Below, one piece after another: positions 10,011 to 19,461 of a stretch of DNA of 20,230 nucleotides. The stretch is from Ophiothrix spiculata. Lineage: Eukaryota; Echinodermata; Ophiuroidea; Amphilepidida; Ophiotrichidae. The notes under the pieces were generated by a model that was given only the letters and a program-made list of their open reading frames with translations, was not told where the DNA came from and ran no database searches. Within the stretch, counting starts at the first letter, position 1, and each line of letters opens with the position of its first letter. The translations under genes were made by a program, and so were the position numbers. The stretch is taken from NCBI GenBank assembly GCA_000969725.1, contig JXSR01S019248.1; one strand, written 5' to 3'.

Positions 10011-10278
10011 TGAGTTATTCCTAGATTAACCCTAACACTACTGAAATTCACAGAACAACACTTCACTCATCAAAGACAGCAACATTAGGAAAAAACCTGG
10101 TCCAAATAAATCCTTAATTTGAGTGGACAAGGAAATGGAACTGCTGTCCTGACAGGAACTTGCTACAATAATTGGAAGTGGCATGTTGATTTACCATTTA
10201 TTTCTGAACAAATATGGTCAAGAAACATCAAAATGGTAGAGTTAATAAAAAGGCAACCATGCCCTAAATATTGTATCT

Positions 10279-10406
10279 TTCATTTCCTTTTTCAATGTCA
10301 TCCATGTAGAGATAATCAAAGCTATGATGCGGGTATTGATGGCTTTAACATAATACTTCAGTGACATAAATATTCCTGACAGACAAGCATGTGATAATAT
10401 GATCAG
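10279..10406 (+). repeat. 0.22-kb repeat family, copy 4 (partial, diverged)
   Basis: Matches the 3' half of copy 3 from TTCATTTCC through ATAATCAAAGCTATGATGC and ATTGATGGCTTTA to GATCAG, with small indels. The 5' half is missing or unrecognisable. Confidence 0.75.
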
Positions 10407-10894
10407 AAAAAGACAACATGTTATGAATATGATTTGCAATGATATTCAGGGATTATGACTAACTCATGTTTCAATCGGCAGAGGTAAATATATGCACACT
10501 AGATATATACAAAAAACCTGGTTGGCTTAGAATTTCCCAGAAATGTGCACTTTATTAGCAGTGTTTCCCGATTCTTTATGGGCTGCAACGGCACTTTTAA
10601 AAATATTTCACCAAATATTAGCTTACATAAAATAGCGCATTTTCTACAGGTGAATATGATATAGCGGAGGTTAATTTATGAAATTTGGTCTCTTAAGCAA
10701 AAAATATATATATATATTATATAGTTTTAATCTGACCTACACAAAAATTAGTCCCATCCAAAACAAAATAATCTACTGACCTTAAAAAGGAAAACTTTCT
10801 TTCTATTTATTTTTTAAAAACGACAGCGCTCCTCAAAAAAGATTGCAATTTATTCAACACAGAAGTACCAAAACGGTAATTGTCATGGCAGCCG
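10407..10894. other. No gene seen
   Basis: AT-rich, including a (TA)n tract at 10701-10722. CAGTGTTTCCCG at about 10559 resembles a hAT transposon end but has no inverted partner nearby. Confidence 0.5.
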
Positions 10895-11068
10895 CTAGCT
10901 ATTTCGCTGTCGCTGGGAAGGAACCTGAAACCTATAATCTAATCCATCAGATATTAAGTCACAGTTTAGGTCTTTTTGGCCCAGGATGAATGCGATAAAT
11001 ATCAACAAGGATAATGTTGTTACAAGAATGCAGACAACAAGAAATGACACTGCTGGTGGACCACATAT
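10895..11068 (-). other. Unassigned open stretch encoding a membrane-like segment
   Basis: On the minus strand, 57 codons lie open between a TGA and a TAG. There is no ATG in this frame. It reads VSFLVVCILVTTLSLLIFIA, then FILGQKDLNCDLISDGLDYR and a short basic tail before the stop. A 20-residue hydrophobic helix followed by a polar tail resembles the end of a membrane protein. An acceptor-like CAGCAG just upstream (at 11050) would even fit phase 1, the exit phase of the 14698-14758 exon, but it has no pyrimidine tract. NKAIN proteins normally continue with FDFIGGFD and have no fifth membrane helix. It could be an alternative last exon, an exon of another gene, or chance. Confidence 0.2.
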
Positions 11069-11195
11069 TCAGATGCGTCACTGGCAGAATTGATTCAAAC
11101 GCTGCAGCATCTAACAAACATCACCTACTCTGTTCTTTTGAGGTAACCGATGAAGAATGTTGAAAGTATCTACAATGCAACATGACACAACCTTA

Positions 11196-11580
11196 TTTCT
11201 CAACTTAAAACTCTCAAAATACAGATTTATGAAAAGTGCCTTTTAAAGAAACAAAATAGAAAATATCCTTTTATCAAAAAAAATGATGGTTTCAATTTTA
11301 ATGTCTCACCGCACAGCTTCGTTTCTCAACTCTTAAAATAAAGAATTATACTTAAGTGCCATTTTATTATTTTCAAAAAAAGTAGGTAACAGTCTTTTAT
11401 CAAAATTAATAATGGTTCAATTTTAATGCATCTCACAGTAAACCTATGTAAGTTCTCAACTCCAGAATCTCAAAATAAAGAATTTTGTAAAGTGTGTTTT
11501 TATGAAAAACAAAAAGGAAATCAGCCTTTTATTGAAAATGAGTGGTTTCAATTCTAATGCATCTCAGCACTAACTTTGTG
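11196..11580 (+). repeat. Three diverged tandem units of about 128 bp
   Basis: Units begin with TTCTCAACT at about 11197, 11323 and 11453. Each runs through an AAAATAxAGAATTT block, AAGTGCC or AAGTGTG, TTTTAT(C/T)(A/G)AAA, GGTTTCAATTTTAATG and a CTCAC/CTCAGCAC block. Divergence between units is clear, so it is an old minisatellite-like array. Confidence 0.75.
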
Positions 11581-11923
11581 ATTGACCTTTTGCAGAAAAA
11601 TAAAACACTCATACACTCTAAAAGTGATAGAAAATGAGCGATTGCTACCATTTGAAAATGGCTTCGTATTACAGACATCCTTCAGAGGAAGGGGCATCTG
11701 ATTTTAAGGTATGCTAGGTTGTTCAACGAGTGTCACAAAAACATCCCAATTTGATGCATTGTTGTGATTATAAAAAGCTGCTCTTACAAATTGAATGTCT
11801 ATCAGATGAACTTCATAAGAAGTCTCAAAAGCCCTATATATGAAGGGAATAATTTCCAACTCTGAAATTCGTAGAATCAGGAGATTTCTATAAACACTAA
11901 AGCCGAAAACATACTCGGCCTCC

Positions 11924-12156
11924 AAACAAAATTTTCGCTACCAAACATTTGATTGTGACATCAAAATGACGAGTGACTCCAAACAATATAACTTCAACAG
12001 CGAGTTGAGACCAAATAAAGTTTCGTGCTAGATTGCACATGCTATTGAATTGCCATATACATTGGACCAAATGTTTGCTACCCGTTCATACTTTAAGTTC
12101 GATGGCAAATATTTGGTGACGTCACGGCCAAATGTTTGGTAGGAAAAATTTTGTTT
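11924..12156 (+). mobile_element. MITE family M, copy 1 (233 bp)
   Basis: Terminal inverted repeats of about 40 bp start AAACAAAATTTTCGCTACCA on the left; the inverted right end agrees at about 34 of 40 positions. The full length is shared with 14426-14650 in opposite orientation, including internal strings such as AACTTCAACA and GAGTTGAGACCAAATAAA. A full cAMP-response-element octamer TGACGTCA (12117-12124) lies in the right arm. Target duplication is unclear. Confidence 0.8.
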
Positions 12157-12159
12157 ACA

Positions 12160-12327
12160 GGCCTGTATTCCAGAAAGATGTTTAGCTAAACCATTGTTTA
12201 ACTGAGCATCAACTGTCCAGGAATGATACGCATCATTGCAGCTTTCAAGCAGAACAGTTCAATGAGTCGTGCTGTTGACGAGAAATAAAACCTTGATTTA
12301 GCTAAACACCTTTCTGGAATACGGGCC
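12160..12327. mobile_element. 168-bp MITE with 34-bp inverted ends
   Basis: Left GGCCTGTATTCCAGAAAGAT and right (inverse) GGCCCGTATTCCAGAAAGGT, both continuing as GTTTAGCTAAA, agree at 31 of 34 positions. It lies 3 bp after MITE M copy 1, so the two elements are abutted. Non-coding. Confidence 0.75.
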
Positions 12328-12800
12328 AAAGTGTATATGAAGCATTGTTACTAATAAGCATCACGATAGTCGCATAGCTTATACTTTCAACATTTTCTAG
12401 GGAAATGTGGTACCCCCAGGTACATTACATTTTACTTAATCAACCACTTTTCAGAAACTGTGATTTTCAATGACGTTTTACTCTAGTATGAGTTATCACC
12501 ATTTCTAATGGGTTCTTGATTGGGCCTAGATTGCAACTTCAATTTAGCTCATAAGCCTAAAAGCTTTTAATATTACTACTCAAGATAAAAATTGCCAGAC
12601 AAACAGTTCTAGGAGTTTGATTGGTAGCAATGTAGGTTATTTGAGACCCTCCATCCCAAACCAGCCGTAAATGCAGCCTCTTGCCATTTTCACTTTTTTA
12701 AAATATTTGCAATGTTATAAGGAATGAAATGACACCTCAATGAACTTAACTCAATTTTCCAGAAGTCAAGTTTATGGTCTGTCAAAGGTTAGGCTCGGGA
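12328..12800. other. No gene seen
   Basis: AT-rich unique-looking sequence without an open frame or repeat I could support. Confidence 0.5.
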
Positions 12801-13125
12801 AAGTCGATTCCGAGTTTATCGTCACTTTTTTTCCCCGGTTGATGAGGTGACAGAAATCAGACAAATCGTCAATAATCACGCCGATATAAAGTACATACGA
12901 CGGAAAAAAATTATGAAAGGTAGGGCCTCACGCCTGGTTTCGCTTCCAAGTTATGAATTTTTATATTTTACAAACACAAATATATCTTTCAAATTGCTGA
13001 AACTATTGAAAACGATGATATTTTGAAAATAATGAATTATTTTGGCAATTTTGAAAATTTGACGCGAGTATTTTTAGCGTCCAAGAAGTGATGCGGGCGG
13101 GTGACGATAAACTCGGAATCGACTT
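12801..13125. mobile_element. 325-bp element with perfect 25-bp inverted ends
   Basis: AAGTCGATTCCGAGTTTATC plus GTCAC at 12801-12825 is exactly inverted at 13101-13125. The interior is AT-rich with no open frame. No matching direct repeat was found immediately outside, so the element borders could extend slightly. The perfect arms suggest a recent insertion or gene conversion between the ends. Confidence 0.7.
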
Positions 13126-13542
13126 GCGCGCGCCTTATCAGGGAGTAAAATGTATAACTAAAATAAACGCATTCAAAGAACAGTAAGCCCTATATTTTCT
13201 GTTGATTCTCCTCAAAATATACAGATATATTTCATATTTCTGATCATTTTCTTGAAATGAAACTTTGCTGGTGTTTTGAAGTAAGCAAAGAAAATCAAAA
13301 CTCAATTGCGGTAAATTATGAACTAGACATGTATTTTCAACTGCAGCGCAAAATGAATTTTGCTGTACTTACGGCTCATTTGAGATGGACGGTTACATTT
13401 TTGAAGGCAAAATAGGCTCACAAGATGATGATTTTTTATTACGATAAAGGGTTTTCTACATCCTCTCCCTTTATTTGGCAAATGCTCGGTCATCATCAAC
13501 TTGTGTTTACACATATTAGTCATGACTAATCGTGACCCGCTC
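13126..13542. other. No gene seen; one perfect palindrome
   Basis: Non-coding. ATTAGTCATGACTAAT at 13515-13530 is a perfect 16-bp palindrome next to the following candidate element. Confidence 0.5.
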
Positions 13543-13730
13543 TAGGGCGAGACAATTTAGCAGCTGCGTTCACACAGGGACACGACTTGTGTGTTCAAAC
13601 TAGTGACGTGCCACTTTTAGTCATGAGCTAAACATTTTCTATAATTGTCTTCCCACTGAGAATTTGCTTGTGAGTGGCTCAAGAGCAAGAATAAAGTCAT
13701 GACCAAATTATTTGGTGTGAATACGCCCTA
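13543..13730. mobile_element. Candidate MITE with interrupted inverted ends
   Basis: The right end read inversely is TAGGGCGTATTCACACC. The left end is TAGGGCG, a short insertion, then TGCGTTCACAC. This shared pattern suggests degraded terminal inverted repeats about 188 bp apart. Weak; no target duplication assigned. Confidence 0.35.
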
Positions 13731-13866
13731 AGCTATCAGGATGTGGATTGTAATATTTTCTATATTGAGTTCATCATTTTCCTCCCTTTCGCCAATGAGA
13801 TTGAGAAGTATTGTAAAACAATTATTATTACTTTCCTTAAAAATCTTTATCTGCAGGGACTCGGTT

Positions 13867-13929
13867 TTAAGGCGCGCACGTGCGATAGCGCGCGCCTTAA
13901 CTCACTTTTGGTAGCGCGATTTGTCGCGC
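13867..13929. other. Two GC-rich hairpins in tandem
   Basis: TTAAGGCGCGC (13867-13877) pairs perfectly with GCGCGCCTTAA (13890-13900) across a 12-nt loop. Fourteen bases later GCGCGA (13914-13919) pairs with TCGCGC (13924-13929) across a TTTG loop. The island stands out in an AT-rich region. Its origin is unknown; a CpG-rich transposon fragment is likely. Confidence 0.5.
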
Positions 13930-14425
13930 CCCTTGCATTACCCAGGCCCGGGGTTTTCTCCACGCCGGAGCAAAACCAAAAAATAGTCGCTTCCGACTGG
14001 CAAATAATTGGTCATTAAAAAATAAAAAATCGAGCAATCTGTAAAAAGTCTCAGCTAAAAACAAGTAATATTATCTAAAAATGTAACATAGGCCACTAGT
14101 ATGATCACTAAGCAGAACGAAGTTTATTGTCTGTGTTGCGCCGCACAATTACAAACAATAGTAAACGAGACAAGGGAATACTGAATATGCGAACAGCCAA
14201 TGGATACTAGGCCTAATGGGGCAGAGATGAAGAGATCCATATTTATGTCACAGGAATTTAACTATTAGGACATTCCCTTGTAATTGAGCCACGGGGTAGA
14301 CCAACTAAACAATCAATTTTGTAATGCTATCAGAGATTGAACTTTTGTAAAAAACTAGTCTGTTGAGGTCAGGTTAACCCAAGTAATGCAATTTCACCTT
14401 GTCAGCTGAACAACTTGTAAAGCCG

Positions 14426-14650
14426 AAACAAAATTTTCGCTACCAAACATTTGGTCATGACGTAACCATATATTTGCGTCAAAAGTATAAACCAGTAACA
14501 AACATTCGATGCAATATAATTGGCAATTCAAGACATCCGCAATTTAGCGCAAAATTTTATTTGGTCTCAACTCGGTGTTGAAGTTACTTTATTTGAATCA
14601 ATCATCATTTTGATGTCACAACCAAACGTTTGGTAGCAAAAATTTTGTTT
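14426..14650 (-). mobile_element. MITE family M, copy 2 (225 bp, inverted relative to copy 1)
   Basis: Reverse complement of copy 1 over its full length, with the same AAACAAAATTTT ends and a few indels. The CRE octamer is mutated here (ATGACGTAA). It ends 47 bp downstream of the donor site of the 14698-14758 NKAIN exon, so it lies in the following intron. Confidence 0.8.
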
Positions 14651-14697
14651 GAGGACCGACTTTTTTTTTGCCCTATGGATTTTGACTATATACTTAC

Positions 14698-14758
14698 AAG
14701 AGTCTTCATCTTCCCCAAACTTGATAAGAACAATAATAGCACCTGGAATACATATTAA
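14698..14758 (-). CDS. NKAIN: NKAIN-family internal exon (rest of TM4 and acidic EDEDS motif)
   Basis: This 61-nt exon has a textbook acceptor (a T/C run ending in tttcag, right of 14758) and a GTAAGT donor left of 14698. It enters in phase 0, matching the exit phase of the 19261-19461 exon, and leaves in phase 1. It encodes LICIPGAIIVLIKFGEDEDS plus one T. Joined directly to the upstream exon it gives a 20-residue membrane segment (IQCLFC, then LICIPGAIIVLIKF) followed by an acidic motif. The distance from the YIEV motif to the acidic EDS motif equals that in vertebrate NKAIN as I remember it. The leftover T fits the Phe codon of the family's DSFDFIGGFD motif, whose exon should come next but was not found in 1-14697. 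Confidence 0.85.
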
Positions 14759-15111
14759 CTGAAAGGAAAAAAAAAAGATAATATCAATTATAGTAAAATA
14801 TTCTTCAAATTAGGAGAAAGAAAACATGAAAACTTCAATAAGATTCCATGCTCATTGCTCATGAGATAATAATTCAATGCCCTATAAATGGGACTTCAAA
14901 ACCTTTCTGACTGGGCCCTAACATGTCCAATTTTTCCATTGAAAGCAATATGTATGGTGACCCAAGATCTACAGAGTTTTATATATGAAGAATTTACCAC
15001 CTGCTATAACTCTTTTTCGACAGTGTTGCCAATCTCAAAAAAGGTGCATCCAAAATAACTGAAGGCAGCAAATTTGGGCAGTGCACCACAAAGCTGATGT
15101 TTTACCAGTGC

Positions 15112-15429
15112 ATCTCAGATAAGAGTACAATTCCCCAATTTGTATTTCTCCAGTTTACAAATTATTCAGTGTTTCCGCTAAGGTTTTTGAGCTTGCGCCA
15201 ATTCGAGCAAGTTTGACAAAGTTTAAGAGGTGCTTGCGCCAAAATCATGAGCTGTGGCTGACAATTGGCTCAATAAAGCTAGAAAAATATCTTTCTCACA
15301 CATTTTCAGAAACTTGTTGCTTCAATTTTAACCTCTCCTGCGCCAATGGCGTGCCATACGGCCTTAGCGGAAACACTGTTCACACCATGATAAACTTGCA
15401 AGAGCTTGTTTTACAATAATAGGTCAAAC
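15112..15429 (+). repeat. Tandem unit A, interrupted by a hAT-like insertion
   Basis: Unit sequence ATCTCAGATAAGAGTACAAT through TTACAAATTATT (15112-15166), then the insertion, then TTCACACCATGATA through AGGTCAAAC (15379-15429). Without the insertion it is 106 bp and closely matches unit B. Confidence 0.85.
15167..15378. mobile_element. hAT-like MITE, 212 bp, with perfect 17-bp ends
   Basis: CAGTGTTTCCGCTAAGG at 15167-15183 is exactly inverted at 15362-15378. CAGTG-type ends and sub-terminal repeats (TTGCGCC or TGCGCC three times) fit hAT elements, whose transposase binds sub-terminal motifs. The expected 8-bp target duplication is absent: comparison with unit B shows only TT shared at the junctions. 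It has no transposase. Confidence 0.8.
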
Positions 15430-15431
15430 GT

Positions 15432-15545
15432 ATCTCAGATAAGAGTACAGTTCCCCAGTTTGTATTTCTCCAGTTTACAAATTATTCACAACATGATAGA
15501 TACGAGTAAACTTGCACAAGCTTGTTTTACAATATTAGGTCAAAC
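15432..15545 (+). repeat. Tandem unit B (empty site)
   Basis: 114 bp, starting 2 bp after unit A and matching it on both sides of the insertion point. The uninterrupted junction AAATTATTCACAACATGATA shows the pre-insertion state. A 10-bp stretch (GATACGAGTA) is extra relative to unit A. Confidence 0.85.
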
Positions 15546-17057
15546 CTATAAAGGTAGCATTGATCGAGCATCGATTGAAAGACTAGCTTGAGCAATAAAT
15601 ACATAATTGCATTTACAAATGTACCTGCTACAATACAAGTACTACCAACAACATGACATTGATGGCTAATGGTCTTTTATACTTATGGTTGGATTTTTAA
15701 AAGATTTCATAATTTGGCTTGTAGTACTCAGTTATAGTATAATTATTGTCAGGAAGGATTAACATTTTTCCTTAGAACTCTAAAAATTCAAAATATAAAT
15801 TGCTACAATAATAAATGAAATTAATATCTTTTATGTTTTTTTAATACGAGATCTCCTGGAACACAAATTGTTTACAACTATTTTCCATTTAATGAGTTTT
15901 TGATCTGTATGGTTATTACATATGCATGTACGTGAATAATAAAGTGTTTTGAAATATTTACACATCATGTTATTATCCTGGCATTTTTTTATTAACTTTC
16001 AGAAAACTTATAACTCTTAATCAAAGATTATCTGTCCAATATTCATTACCTTCAGAAAAAAGGAAAACTTATTTCAGAAATTTTAAGTTTGTTTCGTTTG
16101 CAGGTAGATCATGATCAACTGTTTTATGTGCAGTTTGTCATACAAGTGTGAGCGAACAAATTACAGATTCCAATAGATTTAAAGCAGGTCATTTATTTTA
16201 AATTAATCTTTAGAAAGAATAACTCTACTAATTATTTTATCAATATCAAAACAATTTTTCCCAATTAATGAAAAAGCTTTGAAAAAGAATTTTTCATCAT
16301 GCTAATATAAATGCTTTTTCATAACAAAAATTTTATTGAAATAATTTTTAAATGGAGTATATTTTATTACAAGTTTATTTGTAAAACATCTTATATAATC
16401 TACAAGCATTGAAACAGAATCTACTAAAAGCATTCTAATATGAATTTTATTGAAACGGTTTATCAAAAGTGCCATTCAGAATATAGTCAACTAAATTCAA
16501 TTGTATAAACTATCAAATATTCCATGCTTGTTTGCTCAAATTCGTCTCATATTTCCTCTTAACATCTCCGTGTCTTTTGTAAACCGTATCAAATTTGAAA
16601 TAGAAACCTATGCTTCAACAACTGTATCTCCTTCAGAATATTGCTTATTGTCGCAACACGAGGTCAATGGCTGCTATGCTCAATAGATATATATTCAATA
16701 TTTAATCACACAGATTTTGATTTCAATTTACAATTTAACCATGGGTATACCCAATATCTCTGGGGATATTTAAATTTATTGCATCAATAGGGTTGTAGCC
16801 ATACTGGGTGGCATATGGCTGAATGCAGCATTTGAAATTTGGAGACAATTATGAAATGATATTTTTGAACACAAGCTAAAAAAAACCTTCAACTTCAAAA
16901 TATATATTTTAACTTTCTAGTCTTTGTAATTTTTTTTTTCCATTTTAAACAAAAGCCATCCAAAACTACTTATGTTCTGGCTATATCATGGTAACTATAC
17001 ATCACAATTTTATCTTGGAATTTTTTGTTTTGTTATTTAAAAAAAAATCATGTTCCA

Positions 17058-17361
17058 CTAAAATGCAGACCATCGACTGGCTGGTCTGTTTACGGACCAA
17101 AGACCACTTTGCTGAAAATACCTGCCAAATTTGTTACTTGACTTTGGGCCAAATAAAGGCAGAAAAAGGACATAGGCCAATATATCTCAAAATTGCCAAT
17201 CATGGACAAACAATCTAGAATTTAGTTCAAACCGAAACATCCTGTATAACTAAAACCCAATTTTTGTCTTTTTTGTTTTGGAAACCCCTTGCGCCCATTT
17301 CTGAGCTTCTGCGCCAAGTTCGCAACATACACCTTAGCGGGAAAACTGGTCTGCATTTTAG
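17058..17361. mobile_element. 304-bp element with perfect 15-bp inverted ends
   Basis: CTAAAATGCAGACCA at 17058-17072 is exactly inverted at 17347-17361. Its right part contains CCTTAGCGGGAAAACTG (17332-17348) and two TGCGCC-type motifs. These resemble the right end of the hAT-like element at 15167-15378, so it is either a relative or a composite. No clear target duplication. Confidence 0.5.
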
Positions 17362-17903
17362 GAGAAACGTAAAAAGTTCCAAGAGCTAACAAAACATTAG
17401 TTCTTGATATAAATCACTATTTTGTGAGACTAGCTCTGACTGAGCCATTATATAAGAGAAAAATCCACTAGCCATCGCCTGACGGCTCTGCTTGAATGCC
17501 TCTTGTGTCCCGTGTGCGGCACACGCTCACTGCTTGGTCACTAAATGGGATGCGAAGGAACTGGCCAGTTCTAAATTTGACAGGAATGTTTTGTGACGTA
17601 GTAAAATCTATTTTTAATTACTCCGTCCTGTGGTTGTGAAACTTTATAACAGATTACTACACGACAAGGCAAGAACCTGACCTTTTCAGATATTATCATG
17701 ATATTGACACAATAATCTGCTTCAAGTTACAGATAAATCTCCCAGACAGACAATGTGATTAGACATTCATAGAATGCAAGTGAAAATTAAAGTTTCATCA
17801 ACTATGGATTGAATATGTTTCAATATCAATTCATAACTTGATTATCAAGGGATGGGTCTGAGCTAAACCTGTAGTGTTGGTCAGGTAACACTAGACAAAA
17901 TGA

Positions 17904-17950
17904 TACACAGGCTCTTACATACTTTTTTTTTTAATGTGAAAGCCTGTGTA
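17904..17950. repeat. Short foldback
   Basis: TACACAGGCTCTTACAT (17904-17920) and ATGTGAAAGCCTGTGTA (17934-17950) pair over 17 bp with two mismatches, separated by a T-rich 13-nt loop. Arms are short for a microRNA precursor; more likely a transposon remnant. Confidence 0.45.
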
Positions 17951-18408
17951 GTAAATGGAATTTGATTAGAGACCCTGATGTTTCAACTTTAGCAAAGTCT
18001 CAATCATGTAATTGAAAGTACATTTGGTTTTGAGCTTGAATTTTATATTTCAACATATTTTATGATATAATAGATGAATTCTTAAGTCAAACATTTGTTT
18101 CACAATAAAATTTGAAAAAAATGCATTACTAAATACCAAAAGGAAATTGATCAAAATTCTTCTTGTTTTATCAGCATAAGACTTTACCAGAACCAAGTGT
18201 GTTACTGTATCAATATATTCATAAGGCTTAAAATATCAAGCCAGCGTTGCCAACATGAAGTACCTAAACTTATGGTAAATTATTAAAAAATTCAAAGCTC
18301 TATTAATTCAAATCCATATGAACATTGTATTCCTCAACACACAAAGCACATGACATAATTGTGAAAAGTCAGAGATGCCAATTTTCAGTAAAATGTTTCA
18401 AAACTCAC

Positions 18409-18459
18409 GCAGGTAGTCAAAACTATGCTTCCGTAGGAAAACAATGATATAATATCAAC
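18409..18459 (-). CDS. Candidate cassette exon of the NKAIN gene (17 codons)
   Basis: Between the two recognised NKAIN exons, a 51-nt open stretch is bounded by an acceptor (caattttcag, right of 18459) and a donor GTGAGT (left of 18409). It enters and leaves in phase 0, so inclusion would keep the frame of both neighbours. It encodes VDIISLFSYGSIVLTTC. Inclusion would add 17 mostly hydrophobic residues inside the fourth membrane segment, lengthening it from about 20 to 37 residues. Vertebrate NKAINs have no such insertion and the two flanking exons already align without a gap, so the default transcript probably skips it. It may be a decoy, since short open stretches with splice-like borders arise by chance in kilobases of AT-rich intron. 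Confidence 0.3.
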
Positions 18460-19260
18460 CTGAAAATTGAGTACGCAAGCCAACATACAGGCCACATTTA
18501 AGTCACCCACTTGGGCTTCCAATCAGCTGATTTAGCAACACAGCTTATTAGCTTTCACCATTGATTGTATATTAATGGAACGACTATTATTATACTAATT
18601 AGATGTATAATGACGTTGCAATCTATTTAATATTGCTGATGTAATATCACATGCTAAAATAATATTAACATGTATATAGCTCATGCGTCCATTGGGAAAA
18701 TTGATAATGCGAATTGAAAATGTAAAATTAATTTGATTTTTAAAAGGTGTGCTTTTGTTTGTCACATGCCGATATGCTTTCATCAAAAGGATTACTTACA
18801 AATTTCGCAGAACAATTTTGATTTGCCAGTTTACCCCTTCCCCCTCAAAAATATTTTATCATAAATAATGAAAACAAGTTTTTAAAAATAAGACCTCATG
18901 ATCAATTTGTGTTATAAAAAATATGAGTTCCAGGCTCATGCCTTTTCTAAAATGGGGAAAAACAGTATACACAAGGTGGAATAAGGTGCTGCACCAACAC
19001 TGCCCAATTCCTGTCTTCATCTACTAATTACTTTAAAGTGCTGGGGTCGGATTGCACCCATAACATCCATTTTAAGGTACCTTCTTGAATGATGTGTGTT
19101 AGCTGTTGTCATAATATTTTCTGATATGATTCAAGTTTGACTGTTTTCTTTAATATGCTTTTTCATAAAATCTATTTTTCAAACAATTTGATACTATACT
19201 TTGAATACTCAAATCTTATTTTGTCCATAACTAAAATACAATAATTACTAAAATACTTAC

Positions 19261-19461
19261 ACAAAATAAACACTGTATTGCAGCATGTATAACTTCTATA
19301 TAAGTATATTCTAATATACATCCATTAACTGCGACTAGTTGCGTATCGCTCCTCCCCGTTAGACTTGACGTTGTTGAATTATAGGTGGCGCTACAATTAA
19401 AACCGCTTTCCCTCCACCAACTTGTGCTGCCTGTGTTTATATTTAATATGTACATATGTTT
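19261..19461 (-). CDS. NKAIN: NKAIN-family internal exon (extracellular loop and start of TM4)
   Basis: This 201-nt exon (67 codons, entry and exit phase 0) runs from a pyrimidine-rich acceptor (gctttttccacag, just right of 19461) to a strong donor GTAAGT (just left of 19261). It reads KHMYILNINTGSTSWWRESG at the start and IEVIHAAIQCLFC at the end. The SWW-x-E-x-G-x-x-C block and the GCILEYTYIEV block match the extracellular loop of NKAIN proteins (SWWMENGPGC and GCLLEYxYIEV in vertebrates, from memory). NKAIN proteins are small four-pass membrane proteins that bind the beta-1 subunit of the Na,K-ATPase, mainly in neurons. Two N-glycosylation sequons (NCS, NST) lie in the loop, as expected for extracellular sequence. 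The middle of the loop differs from vertebrates, as is usual for this variable stretch. Earlier exons (TM1-TM3) are not seen up to 20230. Confidence 0.88.

Larger units (their letters stand above)
14759..19260 (-). other. NKAIN: Intron of the NKAIN gene
   Basis: This 4502-bp phase-0 intron is bounded by GTAAGT (at 19255-19260) and TTTCAG (at 14759-14764) on the minus strand. It holds the candidate cassette exon, a pair of tandem units with a hAT-like insertion (15112-15545), a 304-bp inverted-repeat element (17058-17361) and a short foldback (17904-17950). The stretches 15546-17057, 17362-17903, 17951-18408 and 18460-19260 are AT-rich with no gene or repeat that I can support. Confidence 0.8.

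Noticed and set aside
17511..17525. Small hairpin CGTGTG-CGG-CACACG
   Set aside because: A 6-bp stem is expected by chance several times in a window this size, with no supporting context.
17904..17950. MicroRNA precursor
   Set aside because: The 17-bp stem is too short and the loop is a T run, which suits a repeat remnant better.
18409..18459. Reading VDIISLFSYGS as the missing NKAIN motif FDFIGGFDSYGY
   Set aside because: The likeness is superficial, the phase is wrong (0 instead of 1) and the exon would lie upstream of the TM4 exon.
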